Of a stretch of 58,027 bases of DNA, positions 9,239-17,644 are shown in pieces (within the stretch, counting starts at the first letter, position 1; every line of letters begins with the position of its first letter). The position numbers and the translations under genes are program-made. Location of the stretch: NCBI RefSeq assembly GCF_003725995.1, contig NZ_QIBX01000021.1, positions 1 to 58,027 on the forward strand. Direction: 5' to 3'. The DNA is from Slackia equolifaciens. Its GTDB lineage: Bacteria > Actinomycetota > Coriobacteriia > Coriobacteriales > Eggerthellaceae. The notes below the pieces were generated by a model, which was given only the letters and a program-made list of their open reading frames with translations, did no database searches and had not been told where the DNA came from.

Positions 9239-9275
9239 ACCCTCTGCCAATCGCAGAGGGTTGTTTTTTGTTTTG
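9239..9275 (+). terminator. Rho-independent terminator of rubrerythrin
   Basis: A 9-bp stem, ACCCTCTGC/GCAGAGGGT, with a CAATC loop is followed by TGTTTTTTGTTTT. Confidence 0.88.
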
Positions 9276-9526
9276 CAGAGCTTAAATATTCAGACGAGGC
9301 GCTTGGTCGAGCGTTCAAGCGGAATGCGGCTTCTGCCAAAGGAAGCAGCATCTCCCCGGGGAGTACCAGGGGGCACTCTTGATGCAGCGATCGAATCGGA
9401 GCTGTCGAGAGCTACTGGATTGTCCTTGCGCGACATTGGTGCCTACAGGTGCGTAAGTTGTGCAAGTTACGGAGTTTTCCATCTTAATAGCTTCGGTTGC
9501 GAATCGCATGTTGTGAACACAAACGG
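9276..9526. other. Intergenic spacer without a recognisable gene
   Basis: This lies between the two terminators of convergent genes. The open frame across it (9234-9590) has no ribosome binding site and no recognisable domain, and it overlaps both terminators. Confidence 0.5.
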
Positions 9527-9551
9527 AAAGACCCGACAGGAGCGGGTCTTT
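9527..9551 (-). terminator. Terminator of the flavoprotein gene
   Basis: A 9-bp perfect stem, AAAGACCCG/CGGGTCTTT, lies just past the stop codon of the minus-strand flavoprotein. On the minus strand a short T-rich tail follows. Confidence 0.75.
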
Positions 9552-9573
9552 CCTGGGAGGGAGACGAAATGGT

Positions 9574-11244
9574 TTATGCGCAATATGTAGCAACGGCGTG
9601 GTCTGCGGCATTGAGACCAGAGTACAGGCAATAGCTAACTAGTCCGCCCGACATTGCATAGTTGTACGTCTCCTTGTAGAGTTTGCAGGCATCAACTCCT
9701 ACACAATACAGGCCGGGAATGACTGCACCGTCTTTATTGACAACCTCGTTGTTGTAATTGACATCAAGGCCTCCAATTGTGTTGGTGACGGAGGGGTCTT
9801 GGCGAACTGCGTAGAACGGTCCCGTTTCGACAGGAGTGAGATATTCTTTGCCCTTGAGAAAATCTTCGTCGAAGCCGTTGGCGCACATTTCGTTATAACG
9901 ATCAACATTGGCTTTCATGTTATCGGGGTCAACCCCCATGGCCTCTGCGAGCTCTTCGATTGTTTCACCTCTGAATACATTGCCGCGGTTGGACGAAATA
10001 CACTCGTCAAGTTGGGTTTGAAATTCGGGGAGGTTCATTCCCGTCTTGTACGTGCGCCATCCACTAAAGATTCCTTCCCCGCTGACAAAGCGATCGACCA
10101 TTGCCTGATCGAGAATTGTATAAGCCTTCTTTTGGCTGATGATGGAGTTAACATAGAGGGCCATATAGCTTGTGACGTACGTCCCTTCATTCATAAAACG
10201 GTCGCCGTTTTCATTTAGGAAAAGCAGCGGATTATCGCAGCATCCGATGGCGATTTCGTCGTATACCGTATACCCCTCAACAGCGGTTCTTGGCAAGATG
10301 GAAGTCATATACGTACCTGCCCCGACATCCTCGGACATGATTACGCCGTCGCCGGTTCCCGTGGAGCGAGTTGTTCCGTAGGTCATATCCCATGTTGTTA
10401 GCTGTTCGATAAGCGCATTGTTGAGGCCAAATCCACCTGTTCCAACTATGACGGCTTTTGCTTTGATGCCGTAGTACGTGTCGTTCGAGTCGTCTCGGGC
10501 GTATACTCCTACTACGTTTCCATTGTCTGTCATGAGAGATACGCCGAGCGTCAACGTCCGGATGTCAACGCCAAGTTCCTTCGCCTTCTCTTCCAGACAG
10601 GAAATCATCGTGGAGCCTTTTTCATCGGCCCACCAGTGATAGCATTTGAATGCGCTAATCTGGCCCTTGTATACGTCTACGCGATCGAAAACATATCCCT
10701 GCTCGCGCAGCCAATCGACGGATTTTCCGGAAGCCTCGATGAACCGTTTCCACAAGGCAGCATCGATGCGATAGTTCGAATAGATGAGTTCCTCTTCGAT
10801 AAGCTCAGCGACCAGTGGAAGCTCGACGTCGCTTTCTTCTTGGAGGGAGCTGCCCCATCCAAACATTCCTTCAGTACCACTCGTTGAGCCGCCGAGCTCT
10901 CCTGCCTTTTCCAAAAGGACGACATGAGCTCCCTGTTCAGCGGCTCTGACCGCAGCGCCGAGGCCGCCTGCGCCAGACCCTAGGACAACGATATCGCATT
11001 CCTCGGTTTCCGATGCCTTTTGTGCGACATCTTGTTCGTATTCGACATTGGCTACCTCGCGTGCTTCAGGATTGTATGTGCTCTCTGTTTGCGGGGCGCT
11101 TTCTTCTGGCTCCGTATTATTGGATTGAGTGTCGGCAGAGCAAGCTGCAAGCAATCCGGTCGTCGCTATGCCTGCGCCGCCGATTACCGCTCCTTTGAGA
11201 AAATTGCGACGGCTTAGCGTTGGGTGATGCATTGTGTGCGTCAT
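9574..11244 (-). CDS. Tat-exported FAD-dependent reductase lipoprotein (fumarate/urocanate-reductase-like)
   Basis: An extracytoplasmic flavoprotein of the FrdA/FAD-binding-2 superfamily, likely reducing an unsaturated organic acid or similar acceptor during anaerobic respiration. The N-terminus has a Tat signal (SRRNFLKGA) and a lipobox (LLAACS). The dinucleotide-binding motif GSGAGGLGAAVRAAEQGA is at about residues 68-85, and the C-terminal GLYCVGVDACK segment is typical of the family. At 556 residues there is no FMN-binding (flavin-bonding) domain, so a separate electron donor such as a membrane cytochrome is needed; none is encoded nearby. The start follows AAGGAGG. It is divergent from a membrane LuxR regulator. 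The substrate is unknown. Confidence 0.88.
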   Translation of the reverse strand: MTHTMHHPTLSRRNFLKGAVIGGAGIATTGLLAACSADTQSNNTEPEESAPQTESTYNPEAREVANVEYEQDVAQKASETEECDIVVLGSGAGGLGAAVRAAEQGAHVVLLEKAGELGGSTSGTEGMFGWGSSLQEESDVELPLVAELIEEELIYSNYRIDAALWKRFIEASGKSVDWLREQGYVFDRVDVYKGQISAFKCYHWWADEKGSTMISCLEEKAKELGVDIRTLTLGVSLMTDNGNVVGVYARDDSNDTYYGIKAKAVIVGTGGFGLNNALIEQLTTWDMTYGTTRSTGTGDGVIMSEDVGAGTYMTSILPRTAVEGYTVYDEIAIGCCDNPLLFLNENGDRFMNEGTYVTSYMALYVNSIISQKKAYTILDQAMVDRFVSGEGIFSGWRTYKTGMNLPEFQTQLDECISSNRGNVFRGETIEELAEAMGVDPDNMKANVDRYNEMCANGFDEDFLKGKEYLTPVETGPFYAVRQDPSVTNTIGGLDVNYNNEVVNKDGAVIPGLYCVGVDACKLYKETYNYAMSGGLVSYCLYSGLNAADHAVATYCA

Positions 11245-11335
11245 TGTTGGTTCCTCCTTGCTCCCCTTTCAGGGCATTCCTTCAGTGCCCTGATGAGTTC
11301 AGAGTATGATTTTCATAGCGATTTTGCTTCCCCTT

Positions 11336-11384
11336 AAAAGGGAGGGAATTTCCCTTTTGCAAGAGGTTCCCCCGTAATGGGGGA
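11336..11384. promoter_or_regulatory. Two palindromes in the flavoprotein/LuxR divergent promoter
   Basis: AAAAGGGA/TCCCTTTT (11336-11343 and 11351-11358) and TCCCCC/GGGGGA (11368-11373 and 11379-11384, 5-base spacer GTAAT) lie between the divergent starts at 11244 and 11473. They are candidate binding sites for the adjacent LuxR protein; that assignment is inference from position and symmetry. Confidence 0.5.
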
Positions 11385-11472
11385 GGGGCTGTGAGCGGGC
11401 TCGCTCGTACAATGGCTGCATATGGTGCTGTTCCGTTGTTGGAGATACAGGCATCACGACAGGGAGGGTCGG

Positions 11473-12942
11473 ATGAATGCTGGCATGAAATGGGAGTCGA
11501 TTGCATCGACCGAATGGCGCGTGCTGTTTGGGCACGCGATTCATGTTGGATGGGGATGGCTTATGTTCACGGGGTCGCTTTTTGCAGCTCCTGGAGGCGA
11601 CTTAATCGATTCGCCCTTCTTGTCTGACCCCCTTTATATGCTGTCTCTCGGAGCAAATGCTCTCACGCTGTCTCTATTCGCCTTATTGGGGAGATACGCA
11701 GGACCGCTTTTTCGACGAGAGTGGGTTGCTATTGCTGCGGCAATCTGCATGAGCGTCGGTACATTTTTTGCCTCCGATCTTGTTCTTCTTCTATTCGGAG
11801 CTCCTACGGTATGGGTGGAGGTTTTTGCGGGGATTATTACGGGTCTCGGGACGGGCACGTTTCTTATGGTTTGGGGTGAGGTGCTTGTTTCGTTTGGAAC
11901 TCGAGGATGTCTGGTCTATTTTGCCGCATCAAGTTTTATCGCTGCTTTTGCGCATATTCTACTCAGCCAATTGCCGGAGGTTTTCATCCAGGGCGTAGTA
12001 TCTGTAGCGCCGATTTTTGAACTAATGTTGTATCGCTCTTATGTCTCCGACAATAGACTTGCCATGTCCAAAGGAAATAAGCAATCAGATAACCCACAGG
12101 GCTTGCCTTCTGCGGTAATTATCCTTGGTGTGTTTTTTGGCTTTTCTTTTGGTGCGATGAGGGGATTTATATTTCTTTTAGAGCAAGTTGGCCTGCGCGG
12201 ACCGACTGATGCGGTGAGTATGGCGTTCGTTATGGTCGCTTGCGCCCTAACCTACTTTGTTTCTGTGATTTCCAAGCAAGCTTTTGGAAGGCTTACGTAT
12301 CAGATTGCCCTGCCATTTGTTGCCTGCGGCTTCCTACTTTTGCCGTTTTCTGAAATGTGGACGGTTGTGGGAGTGGCAGCATATCGCATCGGTTATCAGT
12401 ATGTGTATGTGATCCTTTGGGTGCTTTGGGTATTTTTCTCAAGGCGTTCTGAGACCACTTCGGTTTGGGTGATCGCGTGCGGTTTGGCATCAGTCCAGAT
12501 GAGTAAGTTATTAGGGTTTCTTATTGCGGTGGATGTGCCGGTTGTATCGGGACAAGGCTGGGATCTGTCGCTCGTCTCGGCGGTGGCATTATTTGCGATT
12601 GTACTTTTCTCCCTTTTTGCTCGTGAGGACCGAATTGAGGCAAAAAGCTGGGAGGAGGTTCGTCCCGTTTCGGAGCAGGGCGACGATCGAGTGTTTGTGT
12701 CGCAGAGCTACGAACCTGCGGCATTGGTTTTTGGGCTTTCTCCTCGAGAGACGGAGGTGTTTTATTTGCTTCTTCGAGGAAGGTCGAGGGCATATATTGC
12801 CAGGAGTCTTGTCGTTACCGAGGAAACTGTAAAAACGCATATCAAAGGCATCTATCAAAAAGCAGGTGTGCACACTAAGCAAGATTTGATTGATCGCGTC
12901 GAAGAGGTGATTGGGACGAAAGCTGTTCAAGAGGACACCTAG
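11473..12942 (+). CDS. Membrane-anchored LuxR-family regulator (12-TM sensor with C-terminal HTH)
   Basis: The first about 400 residues are strongly hydrophobic with roughly 12 membrane helices, like a transporter-derived sensor. The last about 65 residues are a LuxR/NarL HTH (LSPRETEVFYLLLRGRS followed by VTEETVKTHIKGIYQKAGV). This architecture is abundant in Eggerthellaceae next to flavoprotein reductase genes, where it is thought to sense a substrate and activate the neighbour. The ATG at 11473 follows GGGAGGG; the frame is open back to 11422. The gene and its neighbour have visibly more A/T at third positions than flanking genes. The ligand is unknown. Confidence 0.87.
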   Translation: MNAGMKWESIASTEWRVLFGHAIHVGWGWLMFTGSLFAAPGGDLIDSPFLSDPLYMLSLGANALTLSLFALLGRYAGPLFRREWVAIAAAICMSVGTFFASDLVLLLFGAPTVWVEVFAGIITGLGTGTFLMVWGEVLVSFGTRGCLVYFAASSFIAAFAHILLSQLPEVFIQGVVSVAPIFELMLYRSYVSDNRLAMSKGNKQSDNPQGLPSAVIILGVFFGFSFGAMRGFIFLLEQVGLRGPTDAVSMAFVMVACALTYFVSVISKQAFGRLTYQIALPFVACGFLLLPFSEMWTVVGVAAYRIGYQYVYVILWVLWVFFSRRSETTSVWVIACGLASVQMSKLLGFLIAVDVPVVSGQGWDLSLVSAVALFAIVLFSLFAREDRIEAKSWEEVRPVSEQGDDRVFVSQSYEPAALVFGLSPRETEVFYLLLRGRSRAYIARSLVVTEETVKTHIKGIYQKAGVHTKQDLIDRVEEVIGTKAVQEDT

Positions 12943-13496
12943 GGATGCTTGCGACGAGGTCTCAACGGTTGAGGACGCAGAGGGGGATGGATGCAGTGCT
13001 GCGGGAATGGTGGTAAGATTGGCCGCCTTTGCCGCTCGAACTGTTTCCGTCAGATTGTCATGCATGAGCAATGCAGTCTCAGTCATCGGGGCGTACCAAT
13101 GATGTGCAGTGGTAGCGCAACCAAGTTGAGTAGGTTTATGGGAGCGAGCGCGGCACCGTGGAGAGGCCTTAGGTGTATCGGCCTATCGGGCTGCGTGAAA
13201 GGGCAATTCCGGCATATTGCCATATTTCGTTACTGGTGATGCGCCTCATGCCCGCGAACGAGTTGACACTCACTTCTTTTTACCGTTCGCGATGATCTTT
13301 AAGAAGGCTTATAACCCGCAGGTGTGCTCTGGTGTACGCACAGAGAGTTCTTGGAAAGAGCTGGCGCGCGTATCATCTAGAACGTAGATAAAAGAAGCTG
13401 TCTGTTTGAAGGGATTCGGCGTTTCCGTATCGCTTGCCAGCGAGCAGCGGGATGGGACCGGATTGGGGAAGCGGCGCGCAAAGGGAAAGGCTTATC
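12943..13496. other. Intergenic region without a supported gene
   Basis: No frame has a ribosome binding site or a recognisable product. The segment at 13103-13120 (GTGCAGTGGTAGCGCAA) resembles a tRNA D-arm, but no anticodon or T-arm follows, so at most it is a remnant. A TTGACA at 13264-13269 has no convincing -10 partner. Confidence 0.5.
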
Positions 13497-14216
13497 ATGC
13501 AGAACTTTACGTTTTCCTATCCCACCAAGGTCTATTTCGGCGAGGGTGCGCTTGAGGGCGCGCTGCCGGAGGAGCTTGCCCGCGTTGGCGAGACGGTGAT
13601 GCTCGCCTACGGCGGGGGTTCTATCAAGAAGAACGGCGTGTACGATGCCGTTATGGAGAAGCTCAAGGCAGCCGGCAAGGATGTCGTCGAATTCTCCGGC
13701 ATCATGCCCAACCCCACCTACGCCAAGGTCCAGGAGGGCGCCAAACTCGCGCGCGAAAAGGGCGTCGACTTCATCCTCTCAGTGGGCGGCGGCAGCGTGA
13801 TCGACTGCTGCAAAATTGTGTCGGTGCAGGCCAAGACCGACCGCGACGTGTGGACCATGGAGTTCGTCGACCATGAGTTCCCCGTGGAGGGCATCCCCAT
13901 GGGCGCGGTGGTCACGATCTTCGGCACCGGTGCCGAAATGAACAACGGCGCGGTCATCACCAACGAGGAGACCAAGCAGAAGAACGGCATGGGAGGCTCG
14001 TTCCATGGCTTCGCCGTGCTCGACCCCGCCTATACGCTCTCGGCTCCCATGAAGCAGGCGCTCTCCGGCGCGTTCGACATGCTCAGCCACAGCATGGAGA
14101 CCTACTTCGGCAAGCCCTACGACAACAACCTCTCCGACCGCATCGCGCTCGCCAACATGCGCTGCATCATCGACAACACCCGCGCGATGATCGCCGCGAA
14201 CGAGGTGGCAAAGTAA
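13497..14216 (+). pseudogene. C-terminally truncated iron-containing alcohol dehydrogenase
   Basis: The N-terminal domain of the butanol dehydrogenase (BdhA/YqhD-like) family is intact: the GGGSIKKNGVYD nucleotide loop (about residues 39-50), GGGSVID, TGAEMNNGAVIT, and the first two metal ligands in FDMLSHSMETY. The frame then ends at 239 residues after IAANEVAK, while family members run to about 385. The missing C-terminal all-helical third carries the other two histidine metal ligands, so catalysis is not expected. The next gene starts 98 bases later and no remaining C-terminal fragment is visible. The start at 13497 follows AAAGGGAAAGG. A regulatory or new role for the short product cannot be excluded. 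Confidence 0.8.
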
Positions 14217-14314
14217 GGGCGAGGCAGGTGGATCGGGCCGCTCTGCCGCAGGTTTTCATAGGGTATCATGGGCGTGTATCGATGACGTTTTCTCACGGGC
14301 GAAAGAGGTGACGC

Positions 14315-15265
14315 ATGCCCCATATTCCAGACGAGAGCATCCATTCCGAGCTGCGACGCGTCGGGCATGCGGTGCGGCGTTTTCCTTCTTTCACGCCGCG
14401 TGCGCTCAGAACTGTGGCGTGTGTGATGAACGCCGCGGATCGCATGGGCGTATGGCCCGGAAAGAGCCCTCGTCCGCGCCGCGCGCATCTTGCGAGGCCC
14501 GATGGCACGCGGCTCATCGTGAGCGTGTTCGACCCCAAGGGCGGTGCCGAACCGGGGACGCCCGTTGTAGTGTGGATTCACGGGGGCGGTTTCGCGCTCG
14601 GGGCTCCCCTGCAGGACTTTTACTTCATAGACCAATTCGTGGGAATGGGCTGTACGGTGGTGGCGCCCAGCTATCGCCTGTCCACGCAGGTCCCGTATCC
14701 TGCGGCATTCGACGATTGCTATCGGACACTTCTATGGGCGTACGAAACGTTTTGCGAAGGAGCCGAATGCGTCCGTCCGCTCGCCGTGGGAGGCGACTCG
14801 GCGGGTGGAAGCCTTTGTGCGGCGGTGTGCCTTCGCGCCCGCGACGAGGGCTCGGTGCCGGTTTCGTTCCATATGCCGCTTTATCCGATGCTCGACGACC
14901 GCATGGTCACGCCGTCCTCGCGGGAAAACGACGCCCCCGTGTGGAACTCGGCGTCTAACGAGGCGGCGTGGCGCATGTATCTGGGGGAGCTCTACGGCGC
15001 GGACGATGTGCCTGCCTACGCCGCGCCCGCCCGTGCGCTCGATCTTTCCGGAATGCCGCCGGGATGCACATACGTGGGGGATATCGAGCCGTTTCACGAT
15101 GAAACGGTCGCCTACGTTGAGCGCTTGCGCGCGGCGGGTATAAACATGGACCTTCTAGAACTTCCCGGCTGTTTTCACGGGTTTGACATGCTGTGCCCAA
15201 CGTCATCCCCCGCCCGTCAAGCGGCGGCCTTTCTGCAGGAAAGCTTCCGGCGCGCCTGCTTTTGA
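14315..15265 (+). CDS. Alpha/beta hydrolase, hormone-sensitive-lipase (HSL) type esterase
   Basis: A probable cytoplasmic carboxylesterase. It shows the HSL oxyanion motif HGGGF (about residue 89), the nucleophile elbow GDSAGG (about 169), an acidic residue after strand 7 in VGDIEPFHDE, and the catalytic histidine in FHGFD near the C-terminus. Its 316 residues are typical, and there is no signal peptide. The ATG follows GAGGTGACGC. It stands between a truncated dehydrogenase and a ferredoxin-type reductase, which says little about the substrate. Confidence 0.88.
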   Translation: MPHIPDESIHSELRRVGHAVRRFPSFTPRALRTVACVMNAADRMGVWPGKSPRPRRAHLARPDGTRLIVSVFDPKGGAEPGTPVVVWIHGGGFALGAPLQDFYFIDQFVGMGCTVVAPSYRLSTQVPYPAAFDDCYRTLLWAYETFCEGAECVRPLAVGGDSAGGSLCAAVCLRARDEGSVPVSFHMPLYPMLDDRMVTPSSRENDAPVWNSASNEAAWRMYLGELYGADDVPAYAAPARALDLSGMPPGCTYVGDIEPFHDETVAYVERLRAAGINMDLLELPGCFHGFDMLCPTSSPARQAAAFLQESFRRACF

Positions 15266-15432
15266 TTCGGTTCCGCCTTGTCTGCTCTTTCAACCCCAGT
15301 TTAATGCCTGTCGCTACCGAGTGAGGCTTCCCGCATGGTAGCGAACCGCATAAAGCGGGGTTCGTCAGAAAGGCTCGCGCGGAACGGCTATGATTATCCA
15401 TGTGAAAACCTACGCAACGAAAAGGGGGATGT

Positions 15433-16575
15433 ATGCAGTATCGCACGCTCGGCAAAACCGGCCTTAAGGTGAGCGAGATTGGGTTTGGCGGCGAGTGGAT
15501 GGACGGCACGCCGGAGGAGGCGCGCGCCGTGGTGGACGCATGCGAGGAGGCGGGCATCAACCTGCTCGACGTGTGGATGCCCGACCCCACGCGTCGCTCC
15601 AACCTGGGCGATGCGCTTGTCGGCCGACGCGACAAGTGGATTATCCAGGGGCATTTGGGATCCACCTGGCAAGACGGACAGTACGTGCGCACACGCGAGC
15701 TTGAGCCGGTGAAGGCGGCGTTCCAGGACCTTCTCGACCGCTTTCACACCGATTACATCGACCTAGGCATGATTCACTTCGTGGATAAAACCGACGAATA
15801 CCGCCAGATCATGGAAGGGCCGTTCATGGAATACGTGCGCGAGCTGCGCGCTGCGGGAACCGTTCGCCATGTGGGCCTTTCGACGCACAACCCCGAAGTT
15901 GCGAAGCTCGCGGCGGCCGAGCCCCAGATTGAGATGATTATGTTCAGCCTGAACCCGGCTTTTGACATGCTGCCGGCAAGCGACAACATAGAGGACCTCT
16001 TCGGCGACTACGCCGCCGAAGGGCTCGACGGCATCAACGCCGACCGCGCCGAGCTGTATGCCCTGTGCGAGCAGACGAACACGGGCCTCACCGTTATGAA
16101 GCCTTATGCGGGCGGACGCCTCTTTGACGCCGCAACGTCGCCCTTCGGCGTGGCGCTTACGCCCGTGCAGTGCATCCACTACGCGCTTACGCGTCCCGCG
16201 GTGGCGAGCGTGTTGCCCGGGTTCTCGACGCCGCAGCACGTGGCCGATGCGGTTGTGTACGAAGATTCCAGCGCCGACGAGCGAGACTACGCGAGCGTGC
16301 TGGCCTCGGCACCGAAGAACGCGTACTTCGGCCAATGCACCTACTGCGGGCATTGCGCGCCGTGCACGGTGGGCATCAACATCGCCATGGTGAACAAGTA
16401 TTACGATCTGGCGGTCATGCATGACGAGGTGCCCGATTCGCTTCGCGAGCACTACCGGGCGCTTGATGTGACGGCATCGGAATGCACCGCATGCGAGGCC
16501 TGCGAGGAGCGTTGCCCCTTTGGCGTGAAGATTGCGAGCAAGATGGCAAAGGCTCAGGAGCTGTTTGGTTGCTAG
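15433..16575 (+). CDS. Aldo/keto-reductase-like protein with C-terminal 2[4Fe-4S] ferredoxin domain
   Basis: The N-terminal about 270 residues form an aldo/keto reductase TIM barrel (start YRTLGKTGLKVSEIGFGG). The last about 90 carry two cysteine clusters, CTYCGHCAPC and CTACEACEERC, typical of ferredoxin domains in anaerobic members. The active site departs from the AKR tetrad: the aspartate is kept (NLLDV), but the position of the tyrosine is occupied by Asp in DVWMPDP, and the usual TK lysine is replaced (WIIQGHLG). The histidine in MIHF is kept. So it is probably not a standard NAD(P)H carbonyl reductase. It is 380 residues long and followed by a strong terminator. Confidence 0.85.
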   Translation: MQYRTLGKTGLKVSEIGFGGEWMDGTPEEARAVVDACEEAGINLLDVWMPDPTRRSNLGDALVGRRDKWIIQGHLGSTWQDGQYVRTRELEPVKAAFQDLLDRFHTDYIDLGMIHFVDKTDEYRQIMEGPFMEYVRELRAAGTVRHVGLSTHNPEVAKLAAAEPQIEMIMFSLNPAFDMLPASDNIEDLFGDYAAEGLDGINADRAELYALCEQTNTGLTVMKPYAGGRLFDAATSPFGVALTPVQCIHYALTRPAVASVLPGFSTPQHVADAVVYEDSSADERDYASVLASAPKNAYFGQCTYCGHCAPCTVGINIAMVNKYYDLAVMHDEVPDSLREHYRALDVTASECTACEACEERCPFGVKIASKMAKAQELFGC

Positions 16576-16597
16576 GGCAGGTCGGACCCATCGCGCC

Positions 16598-16640
16598 AGC
16601 CGCGTCAACCCCGTGCATTCCGGGTTGGCGCGGCTTTTTG
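16598..16640 (+). terminator. Rho-independent terminator
   Basis: A 14-bp stem at 16598-16611 and 16622-16635 (one G-U wobble) is followed by TTTTTG, 23 bases after the AKR-like gene. Confidence 0.92.
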
Positions 16641-16767
16641 TATGCTGCTGCTTGAGGGCGGGAAGTGTGCTGCGTTTTGATGCGTTTGACCTTGATGCCA
16701 GCATGTGGTTGGATGTCGAATTCCTGCGTCGGATGTTCCCTGAGGGCGATTTTCGTCCGTTATGGTG

Positions 16768-16795
16768 TAAAATGTTGTACACATAATGTTGTACA
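16768..16795 (+). promoter_or_regulatory. Toxin-antitoxin promoter with doubled operator
   Basis: A -10-like TAAAAT at 16768-16773 is followed by two direct copies of AATGTTGTACA (16771-16781 and 16785-16795) with a 14-base period. This layout suits ribbon-helix-helix autorepression by the downstream antitoxin. Confidence 0.55.
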
Positions 16796-16812
16796 TGTAC
16801 AAGGGAGGCGTC

Positions 16813-17106
16813 ATGAACGAGGCAATGGTCACGGGGCGCATGGGGGCCGATAAAAAAGCGCGCGGCGGGCGCATCCTGCAGAAGAGCGGGCTGAGCGCCT
16901 CTCAGGTCATCAACCTCCTTTACGACCGGATCATTCGCGAGGGCAATGCGGAATTCTTGCTGGATGGGAGCCCTCGCGACAATGCGGCATGGGAGAATGC
17001 GGCTCGATTCGTCGATTCCCTTTCCGTCGAGCGGGCGACGCGTTTCGACGGTATGTCCAAGGCGCAAATCCGTGTCGACCGCCTGAAGAGCCGGGGGCTG
17101 ATGTAG
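16813..17106 (+). CDS. RelB/DinJ-like type II antitoxin
   Basis: A small protein (97 residues) with an N-terminal ribbon-helix-helix-like segment (residues about 10-45, SGLSASQVINLLYDRII) expected to bind DNA, and a C-terminal tail for toxin binding. The ATG at 16813 follows AAGGGAGG; an earlier in-frame start at 16786 would lie inside the repeat operator. The PIN toxin starts one base after its stop. Confidence 0.75.
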   Translation: MNEAMVTGRMGADKKARGGRILQKSGLSASQVINLLYDRIIREGNAEFLLDGSPRDNAAWENAARFVDSLSVERATRFDGMSKAQIRVDRLKSRGLM

Positions 17107-17107
17107 T

Positions 17108-17572
17108 ATGGCGCGCGCTAAGCTGCTGGTGGACACCAACGTGCTCATCGACTTTCTTTCGGTGCGCAGGCCGTTCTATGATGAAGCGCGCCTGCTTATG
17201 ATCGCCGGCCGCGTGGGGGAATTCGAGCTTTGGATGACGTCATCCCAGGTGACCGACCTGATTTACGTCCTGTCCGATGGCGGCAGGCAAGCGCTCATGC
17301 CTTCCGTCTTGGAGCGCCTGCGAGGCCTGCGAACGTTTGTTGAGGTGTTCGCCGTGGGCGAGGCGGAGGTTGACCGCATGCTGTCATCCGCCTGGAAGGA
17401 TCCCGAAGATGCGCTGATGTTCGAATCGGCGCTCAGCCTGAAGGCCGATGCCATCATTACGCGCAATGCGAAGGATTTCGAGAGCTCGCTCGTGCGGGCG
17501 ATGACGGCACGGGAGTTTTTCGACTGGCTGCGCGAAGAGCAGGGCGTCGACTATCAAGAAGTTGCGTTCTAA
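17108..17572 (+). CDS. PIN-domain ribonuclease toxin (VapC-like)
   Basis: A 154-residue PIN fold protein: the first acidic residue in LLVDTNVLIDF, a central acidic pair around DPEDALMFESAL, and the late aspartate in ITRNAKDFE, which form the Mg2+-dependent nuclease site. The family cleaves tRNA or rRNA. The gene begins one base after the RelB-like antitoxin, so the two are translationally coupled. The target RNA is unknown. Confidence 0.85.
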   Translation: MARAKLLVDTNVLIDFLSVRRPFYDEARLLMIAGRVGEFELWMTSSQVTDLIYVLSDGGRQALMPSVLERLRGLRTFVEVFAVGEAEVDRMLSSAWKDPEDALMFESALSLKADAIITRNAKDFESSLVRAMTAREFFDWLREEQGVDYQEVAF

Positions 17573-17596
17573 AACGATTGCTCCATAACTACGCCC

Positions 17597-17618
17597 ACAG
17601 GAGTACCTGTGATACACT
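17597..17618 (+). promoter_or_regulatory. Palindrome plus -10 in front of the DUF3990/XRE operon
   Basis: The perfect inverted repeat ACAGG-AGTA-CCTGT (17597-17610) sits directly before a -10-like TACACT (17613-17618), about 30 bases before the DUF3990 start. It is a good candidate for autorepression by the XRE protein of the same operon (inference). Confidence 0.5.
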
Positions 17619-17644
17619 GAGTGCAATGAGAAGGGTGGGGTGCT

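Noticed and set aside
13103-13120. tRNA D-arm-like sequence GTGCAGTGGTAGCGCAA
   Set aside because: No anticodon arm or T-arm can be placed after it, so it is not a tRNA gene; at most a remnant.
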